Positions 17,052 through 31,251 of a stretch of DNA of 64,000 nucleotides are shown piece after piece; the stretch's first letter is position 1, and each line of letters begins with the position of its first letter. The notes beneath the pieces were generated by a model that ran no database searches, was not told where the DNA came from, and saw only the letters and a program-made list of their open reading frames with translations. Location of the stretch: the NCBI RefSeq assembly GCF_015209745.1, contig NZ_CP063657.1:2170001-2234000 (forward strand). Direction: 5' to 3'. The translations under genes and the position numbers were made by a program. The stretch comes from Lysobacter avium. GTDB taxonomy: Bacteria > Pseudomonadota > Gammaproteobacteria > Xanthomonadales > Xanthomonadaceae.

Positions 17052-17672
17052 ATGAGCCACTACATCATCGGAGTTACCGGCGGCGTGGCTGCGGGCAAGA
17101 GCGAGGTCACGCGGCGCTTCGAATCGTTGGGCGTGGTCGTCGCCGACGCCGACGTCGCCGCGCGCGAGGCGGTTGCCCGCGGCTCGGACGGCCTGGCGGA
17201 ACTCGTCGATGCCTTCGGCCCCGGCATCCTCACCGCCGACGGTGACCTGGACCGCGCGGCGATGCGCGAGCGGGTCTTCACCCACACCGATGAGCGCAAG
17301 CGGCTGGAAGCCATCGTCCATCCACGTATCCGGACCAAGGTGCGTGCCATGTGCGAGCAGGCAGCCGGTGCTTACGCCATTGCCGCCGTGCCGCTGCTCG
17401 CCGAAGGTGGCGGACGCAAGGCCTATCCATGGCTCGGGCGCATTCTGGTGGTGGATGTGCCAGTCGCGGTCCAACATGCCCGGCTGATGCAGCGCGACGG
17501 CGTGGATGCGGCGCTGGCCGACGCGATGATCGCCGCCCAGGCCACTCGCGTGCAGCGCTTGGCGATCGCCGACGACATCATCGTCAACGACGGTGGCTTG
17601 GAGACGCTGGATGGGCACATCGCGGCGCTGGATCGGTCCTATCGCACGCTGGCGATGGCGGTCGCGGGCTGA
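17052..17672 (+). CDS. coaE: Dephospho-CoA kinase
   Basis: A 206-residue P-loop kinase that phosphorylates dephospho-CoA in the last step of coenzyme A synthesis. The Walker A motif GGVAAGKS lies near the N-terminus, followed by DADVAAREAV, typical of CoaE. ATG 17052 (MSHYIIGVTGG) is preferred over the upstream in-frame ATG. The pilD-coaE linkage is conserved in Gammaproteobacteria. It converges with the next gene, 15 nt away. Confidence 0.96.
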   Translation: MSHYIIGVTGGVAAGKSEVTRRFESLGVVVADADVAAREAVARGSDGLAELVDAFGPGILTADGDLDRAAMRERVFTHTDERKRLEAIVHPRIRTKVRAMCEQAAGAYAIAAVPLLAEGGGRKAYPWLGRILVVDVPVAVQHARLMQRDGVDAALADAMIAAQATRVQRLAIADDIIVNDGGLETLDGHIAALDRSYRTLAMAVAG

Positions 17673-17687
17673 GAATCGCGGCCCGCG

Positions 17688-18680
17688 TCAGCCAGCCCAA
17701 AGCCCACGTATCGCCGCAATCCCCTGCGCACCGTGCGCGCGGGCGTCATCCATGTCGTCGATTCCCACTCCACCGATGGCGTAGATCGGCATAGAGACGT
17801 GTTCGCGCATGGCGGCGAAGGCCTCCCAGCCGATGCCGTCCCGGGCGGGGTGGCTCGCGGTCGGCTTCACGTTTCCCAGCACCACGAAGTTGCAGCCCAA
17901 GCGCTCTGCCGCGCGAAGTTCGTCCACTGTGTGGCACGACGCCGCGAGAGGCACATCGGCACCGACCGGTCGATCGAAGTAGACACAGAGCTGATCCGAG
18001 CGCAGGTGCACGCCGACGCCCAACCGCGCGGCGAGCTCAGGATCGCCGTTGACCAGGACTTCCGCTGAAGCGCTCCGGCACAGCTCTACGGCGGATGCGG
18101 CCAGACGAGCCGATCGCTGAGGATCCGCGGTCGGTGAACGCACCTGGACACGGCAGATGCCGGCGGCCAGCGTTCGCTCCAGCGCATCCAGCCACGCCTG
18201 CTCAGCCGCCTCGAGTTCCGCACCACTGAGCCCGGCAGTGAGCTGCCCCACATCCGGTGTCACCAGATACCGGTCAGGCTGCTGCAACGCCGCGACCACC
18301 GGCCGGTCGGCGGGCGGCATCCGGTAGAGGGCGAGCTTGCGCGGCGGCACCCACAGCAGGGCCTGCCCTTCCCGTCCGCGCGGGTTGCCCTGCCACCGGG
18401 TGACGTGGCGCACGTCCAGGGTCAGGCGCTTGTCCGGGTAGAGCTGCGGCACGGTGATGACCGCCTCGCCGACCTCGGCGTGGATCCCCAGCTCCTCATC
18501 CAGCTCGCGCGCCAGCGCGTGCTCGGTGCTCTCGCCGGGGTCGATCTTGCCGCCGGGAAATTCCCACAATCCGCCCAGATCGCTGGCGCCGGTGCGCTGG
18601 GCCAGCAGGATGCGGCCGCGCGCATCGCCTATCACTCCGGCAACCACGCGCACGAAGCGCGTTGGCGCTGTTTCGCTCAT
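17688..18680 (-). CDS. Nudix hydrolase fused to a ThiE-like domain (MutT-type)
   Basis: A 330-residue two-domain protein. The N-terminal Nudix domain contains the box GGKIDPGES...RELDEELGI and would hydrolyse oxidised nucleotides such as 8-oxo-dGTP. From about residue 140 a TIM-barrel related to thiamine phosphate synthase follows, with VRSPTA, GVHLRSDQL, ASCHTVDEL and IYAIGGVG. This fusion is common upstream or downstream of secA in proteobacteria. Whether the ThiE-like half is catalytic is unknown. ATG 18680 (MSETAPTRF) is chosen over 18734. Confidence 0.92.
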   Translation of the reverse strand: MSETAPTRFVRVVAGVIGDARGRILLAQRTGASDLGGLWEFPGGKIDPGESTEHALARELDEELGIHAEVGEAVITVPQLYPDKRLTLDVRHVTRWQGNPRGREGQALLWVPPRKLALYRMPPADRPVVAALQQPDRYLVTPDVGQLTAGLSGAELEAAEQAWLDALERTLAAGICRVQVRSPTADPQRSARLAASAVELCRSASAEVLVNGDPELAARLGVGVHLRSDQLCVYFDRPVGADVPLAASCHTVDELRAAERLGCNFVVLGNVKPTASHPARDGIGWEAFAAMREHVSMPIYAIGGVGIDDMDDARAHGAQGIAAIRGLWAG

Positions 18681-18755
18681 CGTCGATGCACCGCCGGGGC
18701 GTTCATCGGGGCGGATGCACCGGGCATCCGCCATCTACTGCCATCGGGGCTGGGG

Positions 18756-21500
<2,745 letters not shown>

Positions 21501-21531
21501 GGATGGTTCCAGTCGGATTACATGACGGCGG

Positions 21532-21560
21532 AAACAAAAACAGGGCGCGGGGCACCCTGT
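21532..21560 (-). terminator. Terminator-like hairpin in the secA leader
   Basis: On the minus strand ACAGGGTGC-CCC-GCGCCCTGT forms a 9-bp stem (one G-T pair) followed by TTTTTGTTT, 32 nt before the secA ATG. It can end transcripts of the upstream M23 gene. A TAGAAT element at 21575-21580 lies upstream of it, so a secA transcript starting there would also have to pass it. Confidence 0.75.
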
Positions 21561-21658
21561 CTTGGTAAACGCCTATTCTAGCGTGGGGGCGGGCGGGCGC
21601 CTATCAAGCCCGCCGCATCGCCACCCACCAGCGCAAACTCCCTCTGCGCGCGACCGGA

Positions 21659-22567
21659 TCAGCCGTGCAATGGCGACTGCTGGTTGAGGAACTTCTTCGG
21701 ATTGACGGCCTGGCCGTTCTGCCACACCTCGAAGTGCACGTGGGCACCGGTGGAGCGGCCGCTGGAACCCGCCTTGGCGACTTCCTCGCCGGCGCGGACC
21801 AGGCCGCCGACCTTCAGGCTCAGCCGCGAGTTGTGCGCGTAACGGGTGACGTAGCCGTTGCCGTGGTCGATCTCGATGGTGTTGCCGTAGCCACTGCGCA
21901 CTCCGGAGAAGCTCACCACGCCGTCAGCCACGGCCATCACCGGATCGCCGACGTTGGCCTTGAAGTCGATGCCCTTGTGGAAGGCGCGACCGCCGCGGAA
22001 CGGGTCGGCGCGGTGGCCGAAATTGGAGGTGATGTAGCTCTCGATCGGCTCGCGCGACGGCACCGCGTTCATGTCCAGCTGGCGATTGAACAGCAGCGAT
22101 TCGAGCACCGAAAGCTGCTCGCCGGAAGCGCGGAACTGCTCGCCCAGTTCCGACAGGCCCTGGTCGAGCTCGCCCTTGGGCATGTCTTCCACCGGGCCGA
22201 CACCGCCCATGCCGACGGGCTCGTTGAAGTCGAACTCGCCATCCTGCAACTGGCCGATGCGGGTCAGGCGCTTGCCCAGGGCATTGAGCCGGTTGGCTTC
22301 GGCCTGCAGCTCACCCAGACGCGCCGCCAGGGCATTGATTTCACGTTGCGCGTCGGCCTGGGCCGAGTCGATCTGCACCTGCTGCTGGGCGACCTGGTCG
22401 CGCAAGCCGTGGTTGGCCGCGTAGCCTGTACCCAGGCCGAGCATCAGTCCGCCACCCAGAAGTACCGCGCCGGCGCCCAGCGGGCGTTGCATGGCGGCCT
22501 GAAGCGCGCGGTGGGCGAGTGAAGCCCAGGTACCACGCGATTTATTTAGGATGTCTTGATAGGTCAT
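21659..22567 (-). CDS. M23 family metallopeptidase, membrane anchored
   Basis: A 302-residue LytM-type endopeptidase. An N-terminal hydrophobic anchor (about residues 25-50, LGAGAVLLGGGLMLGLG) is followed by a coiled-coil region rich in Q, A and E (about 60-105). The C-terminal M23 domain has HKGIDF and HVHFEVW, the intact zinc ligands. It would trim peptidoglycan cross-links in the periplasm. ATG 22567 lies only 7 bp from the divergent dciA start. Location beside secA and lpxC is conserved in xanthomonads. Confidence 0.92.
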   Translation of the reverse strand: MTYQDILNKSRGTWASLAHRALQAAMQRPLGAGAVLLGGGLMLGLGTGYAANHGLRDQVAQQQVQIDSAQADAQREINALAARLGELQAEANRLNALGKRLTRIGQLQDGEFDFNEPVGMGGVGPVEDMPKGELDQGLSELGEQFRASGEQLSVLESLLFNRQLDMNAVPSREPIESYITSNFGHRADPFRGGRAFHKGIDFKANVGDPVMAVADGVVSFSGVRSGYGNTIEIDHGNGYVTRYAHNSRLSLKVGGLVRAGEEVAKAGSSGRSTGAHVHFEVWQNGQAVNPKKFLNQQSPLHG

Positions 22568-22574
22568 AAGTCCG

Positions 22575-23033
22575 ATGTCTGAATTCCAACCCAAACCGGC
22601 GAAGTCATCGCGCCTCCCTTCGACTCCGACCGCGGCGCTGGATGCGCTGCTGGCGGTGCCTGCGGGTAACACGATCCGCCGTGCCCTGTGGCTCGACGAA
22701 CTGGACCGCCGGTTAAGGCCACTCCTGCCGTTCCCGCTGTCCGCGCATGCGCGGCTGGCGAATCACGAGCACGGCAGGCTCGTTTATCTGGTGGATTCCC
22801 CGGTGTGGCGGGCCAAACTTCGCCTGCTCGCTCCGGAACTGTTGTCAGGTGCCCGCTCCATGGGTCTGGACGCGGCGAAAGTCGTCATCAAGACAAGCCT
22901 TCCTTCGCGCGCACCGGCCCCTCCGGCGCCCGCGAAAACCGTGACCATGTCCGCGGCCGCGAAAAAATCACTCGAGGCTGCGCTGGCGTCCCTCAAAACC
23001 ACCGACCCCGATGGGACGGATGACGCCGGATGA
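22575..23033 (+). CDS. dciA: DciA-like DUF721 protein (helicase loader family)
   Basis: A 152-residue DUF721 protein. In bacteria lacking DnaC, DciA loads the replicative helicase DnaB at the origin. The KH-like core is WLDELDRRLRPLLP through VDSPVWRAKLRLLAPELL; the C-terminal 40 residues are Ala/Pro/Lys-rich and likely disordered. A DUF721 gene between lpxC and secA is a conserved arrangement in Gammaproteobacteria. Start ATG 22575 is back to back with the M23 gene. Confidence 0.85.
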   Translation: MSEFQPKPAKSSRLPSTPTAALDALLAVPAGNTIRRALWLDELDRRLRPLLPFPLSAHARLANHEHGRLVYLVDSPVWRAKLRLLAPELLSGARSMGLDAAKVVIKTSLPSRAPAPPAPAKTVTMSAAAKKSLEAALASLKTTDPDGTDDAG

Positions 23034-23224
23034 ATCCTTGCAACGTCGTAGCGCGTTAATCGCCGTGACGAACAAGTGAACATCGACGGGGCATCCTAAA
23101 GGTCAAAAACCCCGGATTTGTTAAAAACCCGAGGTCATATCGTGTAGAAAACGTTAAAACGGCGTGAAGCAGTCACATTCGTGATGCATGCACGGCTAAC
23201 GCTGGACGGGCACTGGTGTAACGC

Positions 23225-24142
23225 TCAGACCGTCGCGAGGCGGCCAAACGCGGTCGAAATCGCCTGGGGATCCTCGTCTTCGGTGTAGCTGACGATCTCC
23301 CAGGCCGACTGCTCGGCGAGCAGCGCGCGGACCAGCTTGTTGTTGAGCGCATGGCCGGACTTGAAGCCTTCATACGCGCCGATGATGGCGTGGCCGGCCA
23401 GGTACAGGTCACCGATGGCGTCGAGGATCTTGTGGCGCACGAACTCGTCGGCGTAGCGCAGTCCGTCCTCGTTGAGGACGCGGAACTCGTCGAGCACGAT
23501 GGCGTTGTCCATCGACCCGCCCAGGCCGAGGTTGCGCTCGCGCATGTACTCCAGGTCGCGCATGAAGCCAAACGTGCGCGCGCGGCTGACTTCCTTGATG
23601 TAGTTGATGGTCGAGAACTCGACCTCGGCGCGCGACTGCGAATCGGGGATCGCCGGGTGTTTGAACACCACGGTGAAGCCGACCCGGAAACCGTCGTGCG
23701 GCTCGAAGCGGGCGAACTTGTCGCCATCACGCACCTCGACCGGGTGCAGGATGCGGATGAAGCGCTTGGCGGCGTCCTGCTCGACGATGCCTGCCGACTG
23801 CAGCAGGAACACGAACGGGCCGGCCGAGCCGTCCATGATCGGCACTTCGGCCGCGGACAGGTCGATGTAGGCGTTGTCGATGCCCAGTCCCGCCAGCGCG
23901 GACATCAGGTGCTCGACCGTCTGCACGTTGGCCGGACCCAGGCTGAGGCCGGTGCACAGCGTGGTCTCGGTGACCAGGTCGGCGCGCGCGGGGATGTCGA
24001 CCACCGGATCCAGGTCGATGCGCCGGAAAACGATGCCTGCGTCGGCGGGGGCCGGACGCATGGTGAGGAAGACCTTTTCGCCGCTGTGCAGCCCCACGCC
24101 GGTGGCGCGGATCACGTTCTTGAGGGTGCGCTGACGCAGCAT
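23225..24142 (-). CDS. lpxC: UDP-3-O-acyl-N-acetylglucosamine deacetylase LpxC
   Basis: A 305-residue zinc enzyme that catalyses the committed step of lipid A synthesis. It starts [20 protein letters not shown] and contains the zinc-ligand segments [15 protein letters not shown] and [16 protein letters not shown], plus the motif [15 protein letters not shown] 24142 is the family start; the frame extends to 24187 without conservation. It lies downstream of ftsZ, with a terminator between the two. Confidence 0.97.
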   Translation of the reverse strand: MLRQRTLKNVIRATGVGLHSGEKVFLTMRPAPADAGIVFRRIDLDPVVDIPARADLVTETTLCTGLSLGPANVQTVEHLMSALAGLGIDNAYIDLSAAEVPIMDGSAGPFVFLLQSAGIVEQDAAKRFIRILHPVEVRDGDKFARFEPHDGFRVGFTVVFKHPAIPDSQSRAEVEFSTINYIKEVSRARTFGFMRDLEYMRERNLGLGGSMDNAIVLDEFRVLNEDGLRYADEFVRHKILDAIGDLYLAGHAIIGAYEGFKSGHALNNKLVRALLAEQSAWEIVSYTEDEDPQAISTAFGRLATV

Positions 24143-24244
24143 GGAATAGGTGTGCCTGAAGAGGGAAAAACCGGGTAACGGTACCACGCAGCCTATTGGA
24201 GGCAGATCAATTGGCGCTGAACAGCGCGTGTGCGCCCACGGCCG

Positions 24245-24285
24245 AAAAATGACCGGTCGCCGCGCCTGATGGCGGACGACCGGTC
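24245..24285 (-). terminator. Rho-independent terminator of ftsZ
   Basis: GACCGGTCG (24251-24259) pairs with CGACCGGTC (24277-24285), and on the minus strand the stem is followed by ATTTTT. It separates ftsZ from lpxC, so lpxC should have its own promoter in 24143-24240. Confidence 0.75.
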
Positions 24286-24377
24286 CAAATGCCCCGCGAG
24301 GACACCCGCGGAGCCAAGACGAACCGGACTACGGCATTACAGCTTCAAGCGATGGCAGTACACGGGCGGCAGGCGGG

Positions 24378-25613
24378 TCAGTCCGCCTGGCGGCGCAGGA
24401 ATGCCGGGATGTCGAGGTAGCTGTCGGGACCGAAGTCGGCCGCGCCGGTCGCCGCGGCCGGCTCGGATTTGGTCGATTCACCGCGCAGGCTGCTGCTGAA
24501 GCTCGGCACCGACGGGGCGCGCGACTCCGACGAGGAGGCTGACGAGGAGGAAATCGCGTCGACCGGGAACTCCGGCTGGCCGGTGGTGGCGTTGCGGACC
24601 AGCTGGATCGGCGCACGGTTGCCCTCGACACCCTTGATCTTGCTGCCGGCACCGCGGTTGAGGCCGGTGGCAACGACGGTCACGCGCACTTCGTCCTGCA
24701 TGTCGGGGTCCAGCACGGTACCGATGACGATGGTCGCGTCCTCGGACGCGAACGCCTCCACCGTGCGACCCACCTCGTCGAACTCGGCCATAGTGAAGTC
24801 CGGGCCGGCCGTGATGTTGACCAGGATGCCGTTGGCGCCCTGCAGGTTGACGTCGTCCAGCAGCGGGTTGAGCACGGCGGCCTCGGCGGCGGCCTGGGCG
24901 CGGTCATCGCCCTTGGCGGCGCCACTGCCCATCATCGCCAGGCCCATCTCGGACATGACGGTGCGCACGTCGGCGAAGTCGACGTTGATCAGGCCCGGAC
25001 GCACGATCAGGTCGGCGATGCCCTGCACGGCGCCCAGCAGCACGTCATTGGCGGCGCGGAACGCCTGCACCATGGTCGCGTTGCGGCCCAGCACGGTGAT
25101 CAGCTTCTCGTTGGGAATGGTGATGAGCGAGTCGCAGTGGTGGCTCAGCTCCTCGATGCCCTTGAGCGCGACCTGCATGCGGCGGCGACCCTCGAACGGG
25201 AACGGCTTTGTCACCACGGCGACAGTCAGGATGCCCATCTCCTTGGCCAGCTGGGCCACGACGGGCGCCGCGCCAGTCCCGGTACCACCGCCCATTCCGG
25301 CGGTGATGAAGACCATGTCGGCGCCTTCCAGCGCGTCCATCAGGCGCTCGCGGTCCTCCAGCGCGGCCTGGCGGCCGACCTCGGGGTTGGCACCTGCACC
25401 CAGGCCCTTGGTGACGTTGTTGCCCAGCTGCAGCTGCAGCTTGGCGCCGCAGTTCTTGATCGCCTGCGAGTCGGTGTTGGCGGTGATGAACTCCACCCCG
25501 TCAACGTTGTTGCTGACCATGTGGGCGACCGCATTGCCGCCTCCGCCGCCGACGCCGATCACCTTGATGATCGCGTTGGGAGCCATGCTTTCCACCAGTT
25601 CAAAATGTGCCAT
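24378..25613 (-). CDS. ftsZ: Cell division GTPase FtsZ
   Basis: A 411-residue tubulin homologue that forms the cytokinetic ring. The GTP-binding signature [10 protein letters not shown] and the T7-loop region [11 protein letters not shown] are present. A Ser/Glu-rich linker (about residues 325-395) leads to the C-terminal peptide [11 protein letters not shown] that binds FtsA and ZipA. A gap of 111 nt to ftsA could hold an extra promoter. Confidence 0.98.
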   Translation of the reverse strand: MAHFELVESMAPNAIIKVIGVGGGGGNAVAHMVSNNVDGVEFITANTDSQAIKNCGAKLQLQLGNNVTKGLGAGANPEVGRQAALEDRERLMDALEGADMVFITAGMGGGTGTGAAPVVAQLAKEMGILTVAVVTKPFPFEGRRRMQVALKGIEELSHHCDSLITIPNEKLITVLGRNATMVQAFRAANDVLLGAVQGIADLIVRPGLINVDFADVRTVMSEMGLAMMGSGAAKGDDRAQAAAEAAVLNPLLDDVNLQGANGILVNITAGPDFTMAEFDEVGRTVEAFASEDATIVIGTVLDPDMQDEVRVTVVATGLNRGAGSKIKGVEGNRAPIQLVRNATTGQPEFPVDAISSSSASSSESRAPSVPSFSSSLRGESTKSEPAAATGAADFGPDSYLDIPAFLRRQAD

Positions 25614-25724
25614 GTCCGTGTCCTCGTTGGTCTAGTTTTGGTTGCTGCCGTGGTCTTTCGTGTTGCGTGCCGCGTTTGTTCTGTTGCCTGCCGTCCCCCG
25701 CCCGCCGCTGTCGTGCACCGCCGC

Positions 25725-26975
25725 TCAGAAGTGGTCGCTGTACCAGCTCTTGAGCTTGTTGAAGAGCGAACCTGCGCGGCCGGTGTTGATCACCGGACGG
25801 CGCGGATTCTCGAATTGGCTGCCCATCAGCAGCAGCCCCACACCGGTGGCGTGGACCGGGTTGCCCACCACCTCGCCCAGACCGGTGACGTGCTGGGGGA
25901 TGCCCACCCGCACCGGCATCTGCAGCATTTCCTCGGCCAGTTCCACCACCCCTTCCATCTTTGAGGCCCCGCCGGTGAGCACCATTCCGGCGCGCACGTG
26001 CTGCTCGAAGCCGCTGCGGCGCAGCTCGGCCTGGACCATCTCGAAGATTTCCTCGTAACGGGCCTGGACGGCCTGCGCCAGCGAGGCGCGCGGCATGCGC
26101 CGGGGCGCGCGGTCTCCGACGGAAGGCACCTGGATGGATTCCTCGGCGGTGGCCATCTGCGCCAGCGCGCAGGCGTAGCGGACCTTGATCTGCTCGGCCT
26201 CCGGCGTCGGCGTGCGCAGCATGTGGGCGATGTCCTCGGTGACCTTGTCGCCGGCGATGCCGAGGCTGGCCGAGTGCGCGATCGCGCCCTGCACGAACAC
26301 CGCGATGTCGGTGGTGCCCGCGCCGATGTCGACCAGCACCACGCCCAGCTCGCGCTCGTCGCTGGTCAGCACCGCGTTGGCCGAGGCCAGCACGCCCAGG
26401 ATCAGGCTGTCGACCTGCAGGCCGCAGCGCTGCACGCACTTGCTGACGTTGGCGGCGGCCGACTGCGCGCACACCACTAAGTGGGCATGCACTTCCAGGC
26501 GCACGCCGGTCATGCCGATCGGGTTGCGGATGCCTTCCTGCGAATGGTCCAGCACGTAGTCGCGCGGGATCGCGTGGAGGATCTTCTGGTCGGCCGGAAT
26601 CGCGACCGCCTTGGCCGCGTCCAGCACCCGGTCCAGGTCGGCCACGCTGACCTCACCGTCGCGGATCGGGGCGATGCCCTGCGAGTTGCGGCACTGCACG
26701 TGACTGCCGGAAATGGACGCGTAGACCGAGCGGATCTCGCAGCCGGCCATCAGCTCGGCCTCCTCGATCGCGCGCTGGATCGACTGCACGGTGGATTCGA
26801 TGTCCACCACCACGCCCCGGCGCAGGCCGCGCGACTCGTGGCTGCCGATGCCGATGACCTCGATCGGGTTGTCGGGGCCGGTGTCGCCGGGGCTGTACTC
26901 GCCCACCAGCGCCACCACCTTGGAGGTGCCGATGTCGAGGCCGACGATCAGATGTTTGTCACCCTTGCGATTCAT
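25725..26975 (-). CDS. ftsA: Cell division protein FtsA
   Basis: A 416-residue actin-like ATPase that tethers FtsZ to the membrane. It has the phosphate-1 motif GLDIGTSKV, LVDIGAGTTDIAVF, and ends with the amphipathic membrane-targeting helix FNKLKSWYSDHF. ATG 26975 ([12 protein letters not shown]) is the family start and overlaps the ftsQ end by 17 nt; the longer in-frame stretch upstream belongs to a shadow of ftsQ. Confidence 0.97.
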   Translation of the reverse strand: MNRKGDKHLIVGLDIGTSKVVALVGEYSPGDTGPDNPIEVIGIGSHESRGLRRGVVVDIESTVQSIQRAIEEAELMAGCEIRSVYASISGSHVQCRNSQGIAPIRDGEVSVADLDRVLDAAKAVAIPADQKILHAIPRDYVLDHSQEGIRNPIGMTGVRLEVHAHLVVCAQSAAANVSKCVQRCGLQVDSLILGVLASANAVLTSDERELGVVLVDIGAGTTDIAVFVQGAIAHSASLGIAGDKVTEDIAHMLRTPTPEAEQIKVRYACALAQMATAEESIQVPSVGDRAPRRMPRASLAQAVQARYEEIFEMVQAELRRSGFEQHVRAGMVLTGGASKMEGVVELAEEMLQMPVRVGIPQHVTGLGEVVGNPVHATGVGLLLMGSQFENPRRPVINTGRAGSLFNKLKSWYSDHF

Positions 26976-27681
26976 GGTTTTCCCTGCTGTCGGCCCACAC
27001 GAGTGCGAAACCGTTGGTGTAGCGAAGATCGGCGCGCGCCAGTACCTGCGTCTGCTGGGCCAGCAGTTGCGGCAACAGGCGCACGAAGCGGTTGAGGCGA
27101 CCGCGCGCCTCGTGGCGGCCGACGATGACCTCGGCGCCGTTGTCCAGGCGAAGCGTCCAGCTGCCGCGCGGGTCCAGGCGGGCCTCGCGCACCTCCAGTC
27201 CGAGCGGGGCAAACATCGTCCGCGTCTGGTTGTAGAGCTCGACCACCTCGTCGATGCGCGTGTCCGGCCCGCCCAGCAACGGCAAATCGGCGGGGATGTC
27301 GATGTTGGCGGCGGGAAACAGCCGGCCCTGCTCGGACAGCAGCTGGTTGTCATCCCAGCGCGCGAACGGGACGTGCTCGGCCAGGTGCACTTCCAGCACG
27401 TCGGGCCAGCGCTTACGGACCTCGGCGTGCTCGACCCAGGGCAGTGCCGCCACGGCCGCGCGCGCCGCGTCCAGATCGACCGCGAAATAGCCCTGGCGCG
27501 CGAACGGCATCAGGGTGTCGCGCAGCAGCGTCTCGTCCACGCGCTGGAACTGCGCGGTGGCGCGCAGCTTGCTCAGCGGCCAGTGCTCGGCACCGACCCA
27601 GCCGTTGAGCAGGCCGACCACCGGCAGGACGACGAGCGCCACCGCGAGCAGCCAACCCAGCAGGCGCAGAAGGGCGTTCAC
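26959..27681 (-). CDS. ftsQ: Cell division protein FtsQ
   Basis: A 240-residue bitopic protein: a short cytoplasmic tail, one membrane span ([19 protein letters not shown]), a POTRA domain beginning [19 protein letters not shown], and a beta domain. It links early and late division proteins through FtsB/FtsL. GTG 27681 is chosen because GTGA couples it to the ddl stop; an upstream ATG at 27726 would overlap ddl by about 50 nt. Confidence 0.93.
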   Translation of the reverse strand: MNALLRLLGWLLAVALVVLPVVGLLNGWVGAEHWPLSKLRATAQFQRVDETLLRDTLMPFARQGYFAVDLDAARAAVAALPWVEHAEVRKRWPDVLEVHLAEHVPFARWDDNQLLSEQGRLFPAANIDIPADLPLLGGPDTRIDEVVELYNQTRTMFAPLGLEVREARLDPRGSWTLRLDNGAEVIVGRHEARGRLNRFVRLLPQLLAQQTQVLARADLRYTNGFALVWADSRENHESQG

Positions 27682-28663
27682 CGGCCTGCCACCTCCGCGA
27701 GGGTCCCTTCCAGAACGCGCCAGCACAGTTCCTCGAAGCCGATGCCGAGCTGGGCGGCGGCCTTGGGCACCAGCGAGTGGCTGGTCATGCCGGGCGCGGT
27801 GTTCACCTCAAGCAGGTAAAAGGCGCCGGTGGCGCGGTCGCGCATGACGTCCACCCGGCCCCAGCCGCGGCATTCAACGGCCTCGAAAGCGGCCAGCGCG
27901 ATGCGCTGCAGCTCGGCTTCGGCGCTGTCTTCCACGCCGGGGCACAGGTACTGGGTGTCGTCGGCCATGTATTTGGCGTTGTAGTCGTACCACTCGCCCT
28001 TGGGAACGATCCGGATCGAAGGCAACGCGCGCGGGCCGGTGCCGTCATCGAGCACGCCCACGGTCAGCTCGTCGCCGACGATCATCTGCTCCATCAGCAG
28101 CTCGCCGTCGTAGTTGGCGGCAAAGGCCTGCGCGGCGGCGAGATCGGCCTCCTCCAGGATCCGGAACGCGCCGACGCTGGAGCCTTCGCAGGAGGGCTTG
28201 ACGAACACCGGCAGGCCGAGCGAGCGCGCGGCGGCGTGCATGTCATCGCCGTTGCTCAGGCGGACGAAGCGCGGCGTCGGCAGGTCGCAGCTGAGCCAGA
28301 CCTGCTTGGTGCGGATCTTGTCCATCGACAGGGCCGAGCCGAGTACGCCGGAACCGGTGTAGGGCACCCCCAGCACCTCGAGCACGCCCTGCAACACGCC
28401 GTCCTCGCCTCCGCCCTTGTTGCCGTGGAGGATGTTGAACACGCGGTCCACGCCGCCCTGGCGCACACGCTCGACCAGCGCCGGGATGCCGTCGACGGCA
28501 AACGCGTCGACGCCGCGCGCCTGCAGCGCTTCGAGCACGTTGCGGCCGGAGGCCAGCGAGACCTCGCGCTCGGCGCTGGTGCCACCCATCAGCACCGCCA
28601 CGCGGCCGAAGCGGGCCGGATCGGTGGTGCGTTGCGGGGCGATGTGCGGGGCAGTCGGGATAC

Positions 28664-28667
<4 letters not shown>
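27678..28667 (-). CDS. ddlB: D-alanine--D-alanine ligase
   Basis: A 329-residue ATP-grasp enzyme that makes the D-Ala-D-Ala dipeptide of peptidoglycan. It has [14 protein letters not shown] near the N-terminus, [25 protein letters not shown] and [15 protein letters not shown]. The start is GTG 28667, which overlaps the murC stop as GTGA. It belongs to the dcw operon. Confidence 0.96.
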
Positions 28668-30114
<1,447 letters not shown>

Positions 30115-30118
<4 letters not shown>

Positions 30119-31251
30119 GCAGCGGGCTCCTGGGAAGATTGGGGGGAAGAAGGAAGCCCGCGGCCGGTCGAACCGGCCAGCACGATGTCGGCGACCCGCC
30201 TGGCGGCGTCCGGCAACGCAAGCGCCCGCGCGGCAGTGGCGAGGCGAAGCAGCTCGTCGCGCCCGGCGATGCTCTCGATGGCCGCGACCATGCGCACGGC
30301 AAGGTCGTCGGCAGGCGCCTGCGGCAGCAACACGGCCGCGTCGCGGTCGACCAAGTAACGCGCGTTGCGGGTCTGGTGGTCGTCGACCGCCTGCGGGAAC
30401 GGCACCAGCACGCTGCCCACGCCGACCGCGCACAGTTCGGCCAGGGTCAGGGCACCGGCGCGGCACACCACCAGGTCGGCCCATGCATAGGCGTCGGCCA
30501 TGTCGGCGATGAAGGGCTCGATGCTGGCGGGCACACCGGCTTCGGCGTAGCGGCGCTCGGCGTCCTCGACCTGCGCCTGGCCACACTGGTGTCGCACCTC
30601 GACCGGTCCAATGCGCTCGCGCAGCCGTGACAGCGCCTGCGGTACCGCCATATTCAAGGCGCGCGCGCCCTGGCTGCCGCCCAGCACCAGCAGGCGCAAG
30701 GGCCCCTGGCGGCCGGCGAAGCGCTGCGCGGGAGCGGCGACCTGCACGATCTCCTCGCGCACCGGGTTGCCGACCACCTCCTCGTTGGCAAAGGTGTCCG
30801 GGAACCCCGTCAACACGCGCTGGGCGAGGCGCGCCAGCACGCGGTTGGTCATGCCTGCCGCGCGGTTCTGCTCGTGCACGAACAAGGGGATCCGGGCCAG
30901 GCGCGCCGCCAGGCCGCCGGGCCCGGCCGCATAGCCACCGAAGCTGATCACCGCGCGCGGGCGCCGCGAGCGCAGCACCGCCGCGGCGTGCCGCACGGCG
31001 GACAACAGCTTGACCGGCGCGGCCAGCAAGGTGGTGACACCCTTGCCGCGCACGCCTCGCACCGCAATGGTGTCGATCGGGATGTTCTGGGCCGGCACGA
31101 GGCGCGTTTCCATGCCGCCTTCCGCGCCCAGCCAGGTGACCGGCACGCCGCGCGCCGTCAGTTGCCGGGCCACGGCGAGGCCGGGGAAAATATGCCCACC
31201 GGTGCCGCCGGCGAGGATCATCACCGGACGCGGGTCAACGGCGGCGTTCAT
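30115..31251 (-). CDS. murG: Undecaprenyl-PP-MurNAc-pentapeptide GlcNAc transferase MurG
   Basis: A 378-residue GT-B enzyme that converts lipid I to lipid II on the inner face of the membrane. The N-terminal [14 protein letters not shown] motif, [28 protein letters not shown] and [10 protein letters not shown] are all present. It overlaps ftsW and murC by 4 nt each. Confidence 0.97.
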
